Shown: positions 1 to 9,030, counted from the first letter of the stretch. The stretch: DNA of 64,000 nucleotides from Serratia entomophila (GCF_021462285.1 NZ_CP082787.1:4092001-4156000); one strand, 5' to 3'. Translations and numbers: made by a program. The notes: generated by a model not told the origin, from the sequence alone.

Positions 1-405
1 CACCACGGTGGCGTCCAGATCGTGGCCGCCCGGGTGGGCAAACAGCACCTTCTTCGCTCCCGCCGCCAGGTGGGCTTCGCCATCCGCCCGGCTGCCGTAC
101 ACGCCGCTGCAGTCCAGCACCACGTCAACGCCCAGCTCGCCCCAGGGCAGCAGCTCTACCGCCGGCTGATGCAGCAGACGGATAGCATCATCGCCAACGC
201 TCAGCGTGTCGCGCTCCTGGCGCACGTCCCAGGCGAAGCGACCGTGGCTGGAGTCGTATTTCAGCAGGTGGGCCATCCCCTCGGCGTTCGCCAGTTCGTT
301 GATCGCCACCACGGAAATTTCCGCTCGCCGTCCCGATTCGTACAGTGCGCGCAATACGCTGCGGCCAATGCGGCCAAAGCCGTTTATCGCTATGCGGATG
401 GTCAT
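1..405 (-). CDS. epd: D-erythrose-4-phosphate dehydrogenase, N-terminal part
   Basis: Epd oxidises erythrose 4-phosphate to 4-phosphoerythronate with NAD+, the first step of de novo pyridoxal phosphate synthesis, in the cytoplasm. Only the first 135 codons are present; the gene leaves the window at base 1. The N-terminus has the GAPDH-family NAD-binding motif GFGRIG (residues 9-14) and the stretch [22 protein letters not shown], split here as [17 protein letters not shown], which closely matches E. coli Epd rather than GapA. The catalytic cysteine (about residue 155 in the family) lies outside. The start is the ATG at 403-405. In E. coli pgk and fbaA follow downstream; here they would be beyond the left edge. 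Upstream, tktA is separated from epd by a 10-kb insertion. Confidence 0.95.
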   Translation of the reverse strand, partial: MTIRIAINGFGRIGRSVLRALYESGRRAEISVVAINELANAEGMAHLLKYDSSHGRFAWDVRQERDTLSVGDDAIRLLHQPAVELLPWGELGVDVVLDCSGVYGSRADGEAHLAAGAKKVLFAHPGGHDLDATVV

Positions 406-769
406 GCTGCTCCTGAAAAAGGGCCTTCCCTCGCCGGGCGAACTCACCGGCGCCGGGCCGGCGCTGACTGGTTATCTGAATAACCCGCATAGAGTAGTGT
501 ATCGTACCGCCCGCTGTGAATCGCCGCGTTGCATTATTCCTCGGCGCCGGCGCGATGCCGCCGCCCTCACTCCGGCGTTTCTGCTGAAGACCGCATCAAC
601 TGAAACGCTTCAGCCGAGCATAAACCAAAGTTTTGGCAAAAGGAACAGATGCAGCGAACCGGCAAGCAACGGGAAGGAGTTTTACGAGAATAAGATGATC
701 TAGCGCACACTTTTGGCCTGAGCCGCGGCCAGAGACAACCGGCAGAAGGCCGAATTTATCGTCGAAAGA
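406..769. other. Intergenic region between epd and the ABC transporter operon
   Basis: This region carries no convincing gene. It should hold the epd promoter on the minus strand and a candidate Cra site at 600-613. A GC-rich self-complementary stretch (ccggcgccgggccggcg, about 447-463) lies close upstream of epd and could be leader structure. Short ORFs called here overlap epd antisense and have no recognisable domain. Confidence 0.6.
600..613. promoter_or_regulatory. Candidate Cra (FruR) operator upstream of epd
   Basis: CTGAAACGCTTCAG is a near-perfect palindrome that fits the Cra consensus TGAAACGTTTCA at 11 of 12 central bases. In E. coli the epd-pgk operon is a known Cra target, so the match is biologically sensible. 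It lies about 195 bases upstream of the epd start codon, which is rather far, and no mapped promoter is available. Assignment is by motif only. Confidence 0.45.
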
Positions 770-792
770 CCGCGCCCCGAATCGGGACGCGG
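770..792 (-). terminator. Rho-independent terminator-like hairpin after the ABC operon
   Basis: The 23-base palindrome forms an 11-bp stem with one G-T wobble around a single-base loop. On the minus strand it is followed by TCTTTC, a weak T-tract. It lies 15 bases past the stop codon of the ATPase gene. Confidence 0.6.
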
Positions 793-807
793 TGATTGCC
801 GGGGGGC

Positions 808-1878
808 TTACTCTTTCGGAAACACCCACAGATGCTCCGTCGGCAAGGAAAGCCGGCACAGCGCCTGCTCGCGCACCTCGCTGCCGTAGGCGCGCACCAC
901 AAAATCCTCGGCGACGGTGCGGAACAGGTACTCCCAGCGGTCGCCGAGGTACATGCTGGTCAGCAGCGGCAGCTCAAGCTGGTTGCCCTGCGGATCCTCG
1001 CCCAGGCGCACGCGCTCCACGCGGATCACCGCGATGCCCTCCTGGCCGACCTGCAGCCCTTTGCCCGCCACGCCCCACAGTGACCAATCCTTGCCTTCAA
1101 TGCGCGCCCTGTCGCCCTCCAGCGCCACTACCTTGCCGGGCAAGCGATTGTTGCTGCCCATAAACTCGGCGGTAAACAGCGTGGACGGCGCGCCGTACAT
1201 CGCCTGCGGCGTGCCCTGCTGTTCAATTTTGCCGTTGTTGAGCAGCAGGATGCGATCAGAAATGGCCATGGCTTCGTTCTGATCGTGGGTCACCATCAGC
1301 GCCGACAAGCCGAGCTTGATGATCAATTCACGCAGGAACACCCGCGCCTCTTCGCGCAGCTTGGCGTCGAGGTTCGACAGCGGTTCGTCCAGCAGGATCA
1401 CCGGCGGGTTGTACACCAGCGCGCGCCCTATCGCCACGCGTTGCTGCTGGCCGCCGGACAGCTGATGCGGATGGCGCTGGCCCAGATGCCCCAACCCCAG
1501 CTGCTCCAGCACCGCCTGCACCCGCTGGGTGATTTCCGCGCCGGCGATTTTGCGCAGCTTCAGCGGATAGGCGACGTTTTCAAACACCGTTTTATGCGGC
1601 CACAGCGCATAGGACTGGAATACCAGCCCCAGATTGCGCTCCTCGGCGGGAATTTCGCTGCGCGCGCTGCCGTCGTACACCGCATTGCTGCCGATGACGA
1701 TACGCCCCTGAGTCGGTTTCTCCAGCCCGGCCACCGCACGCAGCAGGGTGGTTTTCCCGCTGCCCGACGGCCCCAGCAGGGAGACCACTTCCCCTCGTTT
1801 CAGCTCCATGGACACCCCTTTCAATACCGGGTTGTCGCCATAGGTCAAATGCAGGTTGTCTACCGAAAGTTCAATCAT
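808..1878 (-). CDS. ABC transporter ATP-binding protein (FbpC/AfuC-like)
   Basis: This is the ATPase of a binding-protein-dependent importer at the inner membrane face. Visible motifs are Walker A GPSGSGKT (36-43), the Q-loop around VFQSYALWP (about 87-95), signature LSGGQQQR (140-147), Walker B ILLDEP (161-166) and the switch His in MVTHDQNEA. The region after about 240 fits a C-terminal TOBE domain, and the 356-aa length fits the Fe3+/spermidine/hexose-phosphate (FbpC, PotA, AfuC) group. Its start overlaps the end of the permease gene by 8 bases, indicating translational coupling. The substrate cannot be fixed from the ATPase. Confidence 0.9.
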   Translation of the reverse strand: MIELSVDNLHLTYGDNPVLKGVSMELKRGEVVSLLGPSGSGKTTLLRAVAGLEKPTQGRIVIGSNAVYDGSARSEIPAEERNLGLVFQSYALWPHKTVFENVAYPLKLRKIAGAEITQRVQAVLEQLGLGHLGQRHPHQLSGGQQQRVAIGRALVYNPPVILLDEPLSNLDAKLREEARVFLRELIIKLGLSALMVTHDQNEAMAISDRILLLNNGKIEQQGTPQAMYGAPSTLFTAEFMGSNNRLPGKVVALEGDRARIEGKDWSLWGVAGKGLQVGQEGIAVIRVERVRLGEDPQGNQLELPLLTSMYLGDRWEYLFRTVAEDFVVRAYGSEVREQALCRLSLPTEHLWVFPKE

Positions 1879-3640
1879 GTAGTTTCACTCCAAAGCGCAG
1901 GGCGATACCCAGCCCCAACACCACCAGCAGGATGTTAATGAACGACAGCGCGGCGACGATATCGATAGCCCCCGCCGCCCACAGGGAAACCAGCATCGAG
2001 CCGATGGTCTCCGTGCCCGGGGAGAGCAGATAAACCCCGGTTGAATATTCACGTTCGAAGATCAGGAACATCAGCAGCCACGAGCCGATCAGGCCGTAGC
2101 GCGACAGCGGAATGGTGACGTGGCGGGTGATCTGCCCACGGCTCGCGCCGGTGCTGCGCGCGGCCTCTTCCAGCTCCGGCCCCACCTGCAGCAGCGTAGA
2201 GGAAATCAGCCGCAGGCCGTAGGCCATCCACACCACGGTGTAGGCCAGCCAAACGCTGAAGATGGTGCTGCGCAGCGAACGCAGCCAGACGATGAGGTTT
2301 TCCCGCAGCCATTCGGCCACCGGCAGCACCGACAGCCAGCCCTCTTTCAGCGACTTGTCCAGCCACATCGGCAGGAACAGGAACACCCACAGGAACGCCA
2401 GGCCGGCCAGCAGCCCCGGCACCGCGCGCGGCACCAGCACGCTGTAGTCGAGAAAGCGCGTCGCGCCGTCCGGCTTGCGGTGCATGGCGATGCCGATAAA
2501 AAGATAGCAGCCCACTGCCAGCGCCCCACCGATCACCCCGATGGCCATCGAGTTGACGATAGCGCGCAGCAGGTTGGGCTGCTGCCAGATGGTGCGGAAG
2601 GTATTGAGGGAGAGCTCGTCCCAGATTGACACACCCACCCCCCAGTTGGAGATAAAGGCGCGCAGCACCACCCCCACCAGCGGCACGCCGATGGTGACGG
2701 TCAGCCAGAACACCACCACCGCACCGGCCACCCAGCGCCATTTGCCCAGCGGCAGCGCGCGGGCCTGCGAGGCCTTGCCTTTTACGGTAACGAAGCGGTT
2801 GGCGGTGCGCATCAGCCGGCGCTGCAACATCACCAGCGGGATGGTGATGCAGATCAGCACCACCGCCACCGCCGCCATCAGATGATACGACGGCGTGCCC
2901 AGCTTGTTGGTTAACTGATACAGGTAGGTCGCCAGCACCAGGTTGCCTTCCGGATCGCCCAGCACCAACATCAGGCCGAACACTTCCAGCCCGAGGAAGA
3001 ACAACAGTACGCCGGCATACAGAATCGACGGCCGCACCATCGGCAGGCTGACCGCAGTCATCACCTGCAGCGGCGTGGCGCCGGCGGTACGCGCCGCTTC
3101 TTCCACGTCAGAGCCAACGCTGCGCAGCGCCGAAGAGATATACAGGTAGGCGTGAGGAACGTGGGTCAGCCCGGCTATCACCACGATGCTGGCCATCGAA
3201 TAGATGTTCCAGGGCACAAAGCCCAACAGCGCCTCGGCCCACAGCGAGAAAAAGCCCACCGGCCCGGCGGCCACCACATAGCCGAACCCCAGCACCATCG
3301 GCGAAACGAAGATAGGCACCAGGATCAGCGGTTCGATGAATCGGCGGCCGGGCAGATCGGTACGCACCATCAGAAAGGCCAGAATGCCGCCCAACGGAAT
3401 GGCGATAATCACCAGGCCAAACGCCAGAATAAAGCCGCTTCTCAGCGCCTTGTAGAAATCCGGATCGGTAAAGATAAACTCGAAGGCTTCAAGGCTAAAC
3501 ACCTTGGAGGGAGAAAAAAACGGGGCCGAGAGGAAACTCTGAATGATGATAAACGACAGCGGAACATAGATAACCAGCGCGGTTATCAACACCACTAGGC
3601 CGCGCGGCAGGCTCTGCCACTTTCTGCGCCATGCTTGCAT
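1871..3640 (-). CDS. ABC transporter permease, fused two-domain (FbpB/SfuB type)
   Basis: This 589-aa inner-membrane protein has two homologous MetI-type permease halves joined in one chain. Each half carries the cytoplasmic EAA loop that docks on the ATPase: EEAARTAGATP near residues 180-190 and EEAARSTGASRGQ near 490-502. Many hydrophobic segments surround these. Fused permeases of this length are typical of Fe3+ (FbpB, SfuB) and related hexose-phosphate or phosphonate importers. It is the middle gene of a three-gene minus-strand operon: binding protein, permease, ATPase. The gap to the upstream binding-protein gene is 81 bases. Confidence 0.9.
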   Translation of the reverse strand: MQAWRRKWQSLPRGLVVLITALVIYVPLSFIIIQSFLSAPFFSPSKVFSLEAFEFIFTDPDFYKALRSGFILAFGLVIIAIPLGGILAFLMVRTDLPGRRFIEPLILVPIFVSPMVLGFGYVVAAGPVGFFSLWAEALLGFVPWNIYSMASIVVIAGLTHVPHAYLYISSALRSVGSDVEEAARTAGATPLQVMTAVSLPMVRPSILYAGVLLFFLGLEVFGLMLVLGDPEGNLVLATYLYQLTNKLGTPSYHLMAAVAVVLICITIPLVMLQRRLMRTANRFVTVKGKASQARALPLGKWRWVAGAVVVFWLTVTIGVPLVGVVLRAFISNWGVGVSIWDELSLNTFRTIWQQPNLLRAIVNSMAIGVIGGALAVGCYLFIGIAMHRKPDGATRFLDYSVLVPRAVPGLLAGLAFLWVFLFLPMWLDKSLKEGWLSVLPVAEWLRENLIVWLRSLRSTIFSVWLAYTVVWMAYGLRLISSTLLQVGPELEEAARSTGASRGQITRHVTIPLSRYGLIGSWLLMFLIFEREYSTGVYLLSPGTETIGSMLVSLWAAGAIDIVAALSFINILLVVLGLGIALRFGVKLHD

Positions 3641-3721
3641 AAATTATCCCTATGGTTGTGAACGACGACGACCAAAGGGCGCGCGCCCCAGTGGCAGGCG
3701 CGCGTCCGAATGCAGTCCCTG

Positions 3722-4810
3722 TTATTTCGCCGCGGCGGTACGCCACTGTTTGATGTAGTCCAGACGCTTGGCCGGCTGCAGATATTCCAGCAGGCTTTCA
3801 TCCACCGGGATCGGCTTCAGCGCGTTGCCCAGCAGCTTGGTCATGCCGTCGATGTCGTTCTTGCCCTCGATATCGTTGCGGATCGACGGAATATCCGCCT
3901 GATTGGCCAGAATGCTCTGCCCTTTCTCCGACAGCACATAGTCGAACCACAGCTTGGCGGCGTTGGCGTTGGCGGCCTGTTTGCTGATGAAGCTCACGCG
4001 CGACAGCACCAGGGTATAGTCTTTCGGATAGACGATGCCGAGCGACGGGTCGCTCTTGGCGCGCGCTTCGGCATAAGAACCGAGAATGTTGAAACCTATC
4101 AGGTTTTCGCCGGAAGAGACGCGCTCCATCATGGTGCCGGTCGAGGACTGCACCGCCAAGCCGCCCTTGGCCACGTCGGCTAACGTCTTGAAGTAGTTAG
4201 GATCGGCTTTGAAGTCCTGCACCGACAGCATGAACCCGACGCCGGATTTTTCGATGTCGTAAGTGGTGACTTTCTTCTTGAACTTGTCTGTCTGCCCGGC
4301 AATCAGCTTGGCCAGCGCCGCATGGGAATCCGGCACGTCGTTTTGCGGGATCAAACGCTTGTTGTAGATGAACACCACCGGCTCATAGGTCGTACCGTAA
4401 ACCTTCTCTTGCCACACCGCCCACTTCGGCAGCTGCGCCTGTTCCGGGGAGGCGTATTCCTGCGCATAATCGGTCGCCAGCTTCAGAATGGTGTCCATCG
4501 AGGAGCTCCAAACCACGTCGCCGCTGGTGCCCCCCGCCGCCTGCTCGCTGATAAAGCGGTTATACAACTCGGTGCTGTTCATGTCGTTGTATTCGACCTT
4601 CACGCCCGGATACAAGGCTTCGAACCCCTGAATCAGCGGCGCCGCCGCCTTGGTGTCGGTGGTCGAATAAATCACCACCTTGCCTTCTTTCTTCGCGCCG
4701 TCGACCAACTTCTGGTAGTCGGCGGGGTAGCCCGCCGGGAAAGCGGCATAGGCGGAAGCTGAGCCCAGTATTGCTATCGCCGCCACGGTCGCGCTGATTC
4801 TTGTCATCAT
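3722..4810 (-). CDS. ABC transporter periplasmic substrate-binding protein
   Basis: This 362-aa secreted protein has a signal peptide ending at SASAYA (residue 22). The mature part follows the cluster D/F extracellular solute-binding fold: VVIYSTTD near the start, the hinge region VVWSSSMDT, and VFIYNKRLI. It binds the ligand in the periplasm and delivers it to the downstream permease. It is not the classical S. marcescens SfuA: the mature sequence does not match what I recall of that protein. AfuA-like hexose-phosphate, phosphonate or Fe3+ binding are all possible. The start has an upstream GGGGAT sequence about 8 bases before ATG as a plausible Shine-Dalgarno. Confidence 0.85.
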   Translation of the reverse strand: MMTRISATVAAIAILGSASAYAAFPAGYPADYQKLVDGAKKEGKVVIYSTTDTKAAAPLIQGFEALYPGVKVEYNDMNSTELYNRFISEQAAGGTSGDVVWSSSMDTILKLATDYAQEYASPEQAQLPKWAVWQEKVYGTTYEPVVFIYNKRLIPQNDVPDSHAALAKLIAGQTDKFKKKVTTYDIEKSGVGFMLSVQDFKADPNYFKTLADVAKGGLAVQSSTGTMMERVSSGENLIGFNILGSYAEARAKSDPSLGIVYPKDYTLVLSRVSFISKQAANANAAKLWFDYVLSEKGQSILANQADIPSIRNDIEGKNDIDGMTKLLGNALKPIPVDESLLEYLQPAKRLDYIKQWRTAAAK

Positions 4811-4930
4811 GATTCATCCCCTGATTACATTTAACAAACCAAAAATTAACATATATTTAATAACCTCGCTGAGGCAACGGCGTTGCTTTGTTATCTTTCG
4901 GTTTTGTGAGGTTGGACGATTTTCAGCCAA

Positions 4931-4957
4931 TAAAAAAGCCCGATTTCAACGGGCTTT
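4931..4957 (-). terminator. Rho-independent terminator of the EamA transporter gene
   Basis: On the minus strand an 8-bp stem (AAAGCCCG / CGGGCTTT) with a 7-base loop is followed by TTTATT. It lies 29 bases after the stop codon of the EamA gene and upstream of the binding-protein gene, so it separates the two units. Confidence 0.85.
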
Positions 4958-4985
4958 GTTCAGATAACGGGCTGAATAAACGGTG

Positions 4986-5903
4986 CTATGCCTGCAGCCT
5001 GGAACGCCGCCGCAGGCTGATTTTCTGCACGATGGCCACCCCGAGCAGCGTCAGGACAAACCCGCCCAGTTGCATCGGCGAGAGCGCCTCGCTAAACAGG
5101 AAATAGGCCTGCAGCGCGGCGGCCGGCGGCACCAGCAGCATCAGCGCGGTAATGCGCGTCAGGTCGCCATGACGCACCATCCAGATAAACAACGCGGTGC
5201 CGCCCAGCGAAAGCACGCCGGCCGACCACAGCAGCGAGAACCACAGCGTGGGCGAATTATCCCACTGTCCCGAGCCCATCAGCGCCGCCAACGCGCCGGT
5301 AACCAGCGCCGCGCCAAGATGCTGGATGGCGCCGGCGGCCCGCAGATCCGCCGCCGCCAGCGAAGACTTCTGCACCATGATGCCAATCGTCAACGCGACG
5401 ATACTGCCAAAACCCAGCAGAATAGGCAGCAGCGCCATGTTGCCGATGTCGATGCCGGTCAGCCGCGGCGACAGCACCAATGCCACGCCGATAAAACCGA
5501 TCGCCAGCCCCGCCCAGGAACGCAGGCCTATCGGCTTGCGCAGCACCAATGCAAAGATCAGCGCCGTGAACAGCGGCTGCAGGCCGCCGATCAGCGACAT
5601 GACGCCGGCAGCAAGACCGTTCGCCACCGCCCACCAGCTGGCGGCGAGATACACGCCGTTCATCAGCATGCCGGTAAGCAGGTGCATGATGAACTGCCGC
5701 CCTTTGGGCCAGGCGCAGTTGGCGGCCAGCAGGGCAAACACCGCAGCGGCTGCCAGGAAACGGAAAGTCAGAAAGAGATTGGGGTCCGCATGCTCCGCCA
5801 CCGCGCGAGCGGCGATGAACCCGGTCGACCAGATCAATATCAGGAAAAACGGCGCAATAACGGATTTGCGCCGATAAAAGCTTTCCTTGTGGGTAATTGT
5901 CAT
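4986..5903 (-). CDS. EamA/DMT family transporter
   Basis: This 305-aa inner-membrane protein has about ten hydrophobic segments in two EamA repeats, the drug/metabolite transporter architecture. The first helix begins with VIAPFFLILIWSTGFIAARAV, with the ILIWSTGF pattern common in exporters of this family. Family members export amino acids, nucleobases or other metabolites; no specific substrate is evident. The start is taken at 5903 (MTITHKE) because AGGT lies a suitable distance before it. A longer form from 5936 lacks this. It is monocistronic with its own terminator and is divergent from csaA. Confidence 0.85.
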   Translation of the reverse strand: MTITHKESFYRRKSVIAPFFLILIWSTGFIAARAVAEHADPNLFLTFRFLAAAAVFALLAANCAWPKGRQFIMHLLTGMLMNGVYLAASWWAVANGLAAGVMSLIGGLQPLFTALIFALVLRKPIGLRSWAGLAIGFIGVALVLSPRLTGIDIGNMALLPILLGFGSIVALTIGIMVQKSSLAAADLRAAGAIQHLGAALVTGALAALMGSGQWDNSPTLWFSLLWSAGVLSLGGTALFIWMVRHGDLTRITALMLLVPPAAALQAYFLFSEALSPMQLGGFVLTLLGVAIVQKISLRRRSRLQA

Positions 5904-6211
5904 AGAGATACCTGAATAATGCCGTTTGTGGATCACTGCGCAGCATACTAACTAATTTAACATTGCCTTAACAGGCTTTACCGCAAGAAGTCTTGCCCTC
6001 GGTAAAAATAAAACCTGGCCAAGACGGCAGTCATTAAAGCGAAATAATATAATTCACCCAACTTATAATTCACCTTAATTTATTACATCATTGTAAATTT
6101 AGTGTTACGAAGCCGGGTTTTATTTTCGATTCTTTTCCCCTTCCCTCACGTTGTCGGCTTTTCACCCCTTTGCTAGCCTTCTGGGGGTCATTATTGTTCA
6201 GGCGGAAAACC
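5904..6211. other. AT-rich divergent intergenic region, EamA gene / csaA
   Basis: These 308 bases hold no gene. The half nearest csaA is clearly AT-rich and contains two copies of TATAATTCACC (6048-6058 and 6064-6074, 16 bases apart) and the palindrome TTACATCATTGTAA (6083-6096). Promoters for both flanking genes are expected here. Confidence 0.6.
6048..6096. promoter_or_regulatory. Direct repeats and palindrome upstream of csaA
   Basis: TATAATTCACC occurs twice in direct orientation, 16 bases apart, followed within 9 bases by TTACA-TCAT-TGTAA, a perfect 5+5 inverted repeat. The arrangement suggests regulator binding sites that would control csaA and the dioxygenase gene. I do not recognise a matching named regulator. 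Confidence 0.35.
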
Positions 6212-6544
6212 ATGGCCGAAATAACCGATTTTATGAAGCTGGATATGCGCATCGGCGAAATCATCTCTGTGGAATATAACGATAAAGCGTTAAAACCGGC
6301 CTATAAGCTGCAGATCGATTTCGGTGAAGAGATCGGCGTAAAAAACAGCTCGGCGCAATTATGTGAAAATTATAAACAAGATGAACTGCTTGGCCGGAAA
6401 GTTATCTCCGTGGTCAATTTCCCCGCCAAGCGGGTTGCCGGATTTAAATCCGAGGTATTGGTACTCGCTGCTGTCACCAGGGATAAAGGAACCGTCTTGC
6501 TGAAACCCGACTTCGACGTTGAGATCGGCAGCAAGATTTTATAA
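6212..6544 (+). CDS. csaA: CsaA-type tRNA-binding protein
   Basis: This 110-aa protein is a stand-alone EMAP/OB-fold tRNA-binding domain. Conserved stretches LDMRIGEIISVE, IGVKNSSAQLC and VVNFPAKRVAGFKSEVLVL match Bacillus CsaA, described as a chaperone-like, secretion-linked tRNA-binding protein and distinct from the E. coli paralogue YgjH. The ATG at 6212 with AGGCGG upstream gives the usual family length; a longer frame from 6170 adds 14 residues absent in the family. It is 35 bases upstream of a 2-oxoglutarate dioxygenase gene on the same strand, probably cotranscribed. Confidence 0.9.
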   Translation: MAEITDFMKLDMRIGEIISVEYNDKALKPAYKLQIDFGEEIGVKNSSAQLCENYKQDELLGRKVISVVNFPAKRVAGFKSEVLVLAAVTRDKGTVLLKPDFDVEIGSKIL

Positions 6545-6579
6545 CCGTCAGTTACCCTCACCCGAGAGGCAATAGAGAA

Positions 6580-7461
6580 ATGCAACAGCTATCCCTGCTT
6601 GACGCTATAAAGAAGGAATATCAGGAAAAGCGCTCGACTTTTATTCCCGGTGATACCATGAAGGGCATCTTGTTGGCGCTTGGCGCACTGCCCGAAGACT
6701 TTGCCAAACTGACGCAGGTCAGCAATCATCTGGCGGACGATCCCACGTTGCCCTTCCGCAAATCGAGAAATGGCCGCTTCTGCTTTAACTTTGATGATGG
6801 CCGCATAGAGCGACTGGAATTCCAGCCTTTTGTGCTGTCGGTGGAGGAAGACTTTATCCGCCATGATTCGGGGAAAATTCGCCACTTCCGCGGCATCAAC
6901 GATGACCTGCAGTTGAACACGGTATTTCAGGCGATAATGCGCTTCAAAGCCTACATCATCGATGGCGTCAGCGTGGCCCCGCGCACCAGGCTGAATCAGG
7001 ACATCAATAAGTTTGTCTGCACCGTTTTCAATCTGCGTACCCTCACGACGCCGCACATGCTCGGTGAACCGGCGCTGGAAGGCGTGCACAGCGACGGGGT
7101 CGACCACACCATGACCACCTTCCTGGGCAGCGAGAACATGACCGCTGACAGCGCCAAAACCTTCATCCACGACATGCAGGAAACCAGTGGGATCAAATAT
7201 CATCAGGCAAATAAGGCGCTGATCCTCGGTGAAATACAGCACAAGGCGTTCCTCGACACCCTGCTGGTCGTCGACCATGAAAGGAAGCACAGCCTGTCGC
7301 CGGTGGTCGCGCAGGATAAGGCCAAAGACTCGACCCGAGACATGCTGATATTCTTCACCCGAAAACCGGTTGAAGATGGCCATGTCTCGTTTAAATATGA
7401 CTCCTTCAACCCACACGCCGAAATACCGCTTTCCATAGAGATGTTGGCCAAAGCCGGCTAA
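6580..7461 (+). CDS. 2OG-Fe(II) dioxygenase, amino acid hydroxylase (IDO-like) family
   Basis: This 293-aa cytoplasmic enzyme resembles the 2OG-Fe dioxygenase family that includes Bacillus L-isoleucine 4-hydroxylase (IDO). The iron-binding HxD is seen as GVHSDG (H170, D172), the likely distal His is H237 in ERKHSLSPV, and the 2-oxoglutarate-binding Arg is R253 in STRDMLIFF. Relatives hydroxylate free aliphatic amino acids such as Ile, Leu or Met, using 2-oxoglutarate and O2. The branched-chain amino acid transporter gene brnQ follows 222 bases downstream on the same strand, which would suit a branched-chain substrate. The substrate remains an inference. Confidence 0.8.
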   Translation: MQQLSLLDAIKKEYQEKRSTFIPGDTMKGILLALGALPEDFAKLTQVSNHLADDPTLPFRKSRNGRFCFNFDDGRIERLEFQPFVLSVEEDFIRHDSGKIRHFRGINDDLQLNTVFQAIMRFKAYIIDGVSVAPRTRLNQDINKFVCTVFNLRTLTTPHMLGEPALEGVHSDGVDHTMTTFLGSENMTADSAKTFIHDMQETSGIKYHQANKALILGEIQHKAFLDTLLVVDHERKHSLSPVVAQDKAKDSTRDMLIFFTRKPVEDGHVSFKYDSFNPHAEIPLSIEMLAKAG

Positions 7462-7476
7462 CGCCTTTGCTATTTC

Positions 7477-7519
7477 AACCGGTTGCCGTTTATTTCCCGC
7501 CACCCGGCAACCGGTTTAT
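7477..7519 (+). terminator. Stable hairpin after the dioxygenase gene
   Basis: A perfect 12-bp stem (AACCGGTTGCCG / CGGCAACCGGTT) with a 16-base loop begins 15 bases after the dioxygenase stop. It is followed by TATTCC, a poor T-tract, so it may be a weak terminator or a 3'-end stabiliser rather than a full stop. Confidence 0.55.
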
Positions 7520-7683
7520 TCCCTGCGTCAGGCTTATTCATCGCCGCGTACATCAGGCTTTTGTCGGCAAAATATTATATCCTGCACGCCGAAATTTTTA
7601 TGGGCGCCCGATAGCCCATCGCGCCTGCCCCTGATTTACCGGCGCCAGGTTGTTTTTATCGTACACAGGCAACGCAATACCTT

Positions 7684-9003
7684 ATGACGACACGCTTATC
7701 CCCCAAAGACATCATTGCCCTGGGTTTTATGACCTTCGCCCTGTTTGTTGGCGCCGGCAATATCATTTTCCCGCCGATGGTGGGCCTGCAGTCCGGCGAA
7801 AACCTGTGGCCGGCCGCGCTGGGCTTTATGGTCACCGCCGTCGCCCTGCCGGTGATCGCCGTGATCGCGCTGGCGCGCGTCGGCGGCAGCATCAGCCTGT
7901 TGACCGGCCCGATCGGCCGCCGGGCCGGCCTGTTGCTGGCGACCCTCTGCTATCTGGCGCTCGGCCCGCTGTTCGCCACGCCGCGCACCGCCAACGTCTC
8001 TTTCGCTTTGGGCATCGCGCCTTTTACCGGCGACGGCGCCCTGCCGCAGTTCATCTACAGCCTGCTGTTCTTTACGCTGGCAATGGTTATCTCGCTGTAT
8101 CCCGGGCGATTGCTGGATAACGTCGGCCATATTCTGGCGCCGCTGAAGATCCTCGCGCTGGCCGCGCTGGGCATTGCCGCGCTGATTTGGCCCGCCGGCG
8201 CGCCGATCCCGGCCATCGGCAGCTATCGGGACGCTGCATTCTCCACCGGCTTCGTTCAGGGCTACCTGACCATGGATACGCTGTCGGCGCTGATGTTCGG
8301 CTCGATTATCGTTACCGCCGCACGCTCGCGCGGCGTCAACGATCGGGGGCTGCTGATGCGTTACACCCTGTGGGCCAGCCTGATTGCCGGCATCGGCCTG
8401 ACGCTGGTGTATATCTGCATGTTCAAACTGGGGGCAGGCAGCGGCGGCCTGGTTGCCGGCGAACAGGATGGCGCGGCGATCTTGCACGCCTATGTGCAGC
8501 ACACCTTCGGCGATTTGGGCAGCCTCTTTATGGCCATCCTGATGTTCATCGCCTGCCTGGTAACCGCAGTAGGCATGACCTGCGCCTGCGCGGAGTTCTT
8601 CTCCCGCCATTTACCGCTTTCTTACCGCACGCTGGTGGTGATCCTCGCCGCGTTCGCCATGCTGGTGTCCAACCTCGGGTTGGCCAATCTCATCCGCGTG
8701 TCAATCCCGGTGCTCACGGCCATCTATCCCCCGTGCATCGCCCTGGTGTTGCTCAGCTTCAGCCAAAGCCGCTGGCGCAGCGCCACCCGCGTGTTCACGC
8801 CGGTGATCGCCACCAGCCTGCTGTTTGGCCTCGCCGACGGAATCAAGGCCTCCAGCTTCAGCAGCCTGCTGCCCGCCGGGTTCGAACGCCTGCCGCTGGC
8901 GGATCAAGGGCTGGTATGGCTGCTGCCAACGCTGTTGGTGCTGTTGTTGACGGTAGTTGGCGATCGGTTTCGCACGCCGCGTCGCGCCGACGCCCTGAAA
9001 TAA
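7684..9003 (+). CDS. brnQ: Branched-chain amino acid transport protein BrnQ
   Basis: BrnQ is a Na+-coupled importer of Leu, Ile and Val in the inner membrane. The 439-aa product has about twelve hydrophobic segments and the family hallmark near its N-terminus, [18 protein letters not shown], with the length expected for BrnQ. Translation starts at the ATG at 7684; only a weak CAGG lies upstream. It is followed by a strong bidirectional terminator and converges on tktA. Neighbouring upstream genes are csaA and an amino-acid-hydroxylase-like dioxygenase. Confidence 0.95.
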   Translation: MTTRLSPKDIIALGFMTFALFVGAGNIIFPPMVGLQSGENLWPAALGFMVTAVALPVIAVIALARVGGSISLLTGPIGRRAGLLLATLCYLALGPLFATPRTANVSFALGIAPFTGDGALPQFIYSLLFFTLAMVISLYPGRLLDNVGHILAPLKILALAALGIAALIWPAGAPIPAIGSYRDAAFSTGFVQGYLTMDTLSALMFGSIIVTAARSRGVNDRGLLMRYTLWASLIAGIGLTLVYICMFKLGAGSGGLVAGEQDGAAILHAYVQHTFGDLGSLFMAILMFIACLVTAVGMTCACAEFFSRHLPLSYRTLVVILAAFAMLVSNLGLANLIRVSIPVLTAIYPPCIALVLLSFSQSRWRSATRVFTPVIATSLLFGLADGIKASSFSSLLPAGFERLPLADQGLVWLLPTLLVLLLTVVGDRFRTPRRADALK

Positions 9004-9030
9004 AAAAAGCCCGGCAATGCCGGGCTTTTT
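9002..9030. terminator. Bidirectional terminator between brnQ and tktA
   Basis: AAAAAGCCCGGCA pairs perfectly with TGCCGGGCTTTTT, giving A- and T-tracts on both sides. It serves the convergent brnQ (plus) and tktA (minus) transcripts. Confidence 0.9.

Noticed and set aside
3722..4810. SfuABC iron transporter of Serratia marcescens
   Set aside because: The binding protein does not resemble SfuA apart from the general fold; left as an importer of unknown ligand.
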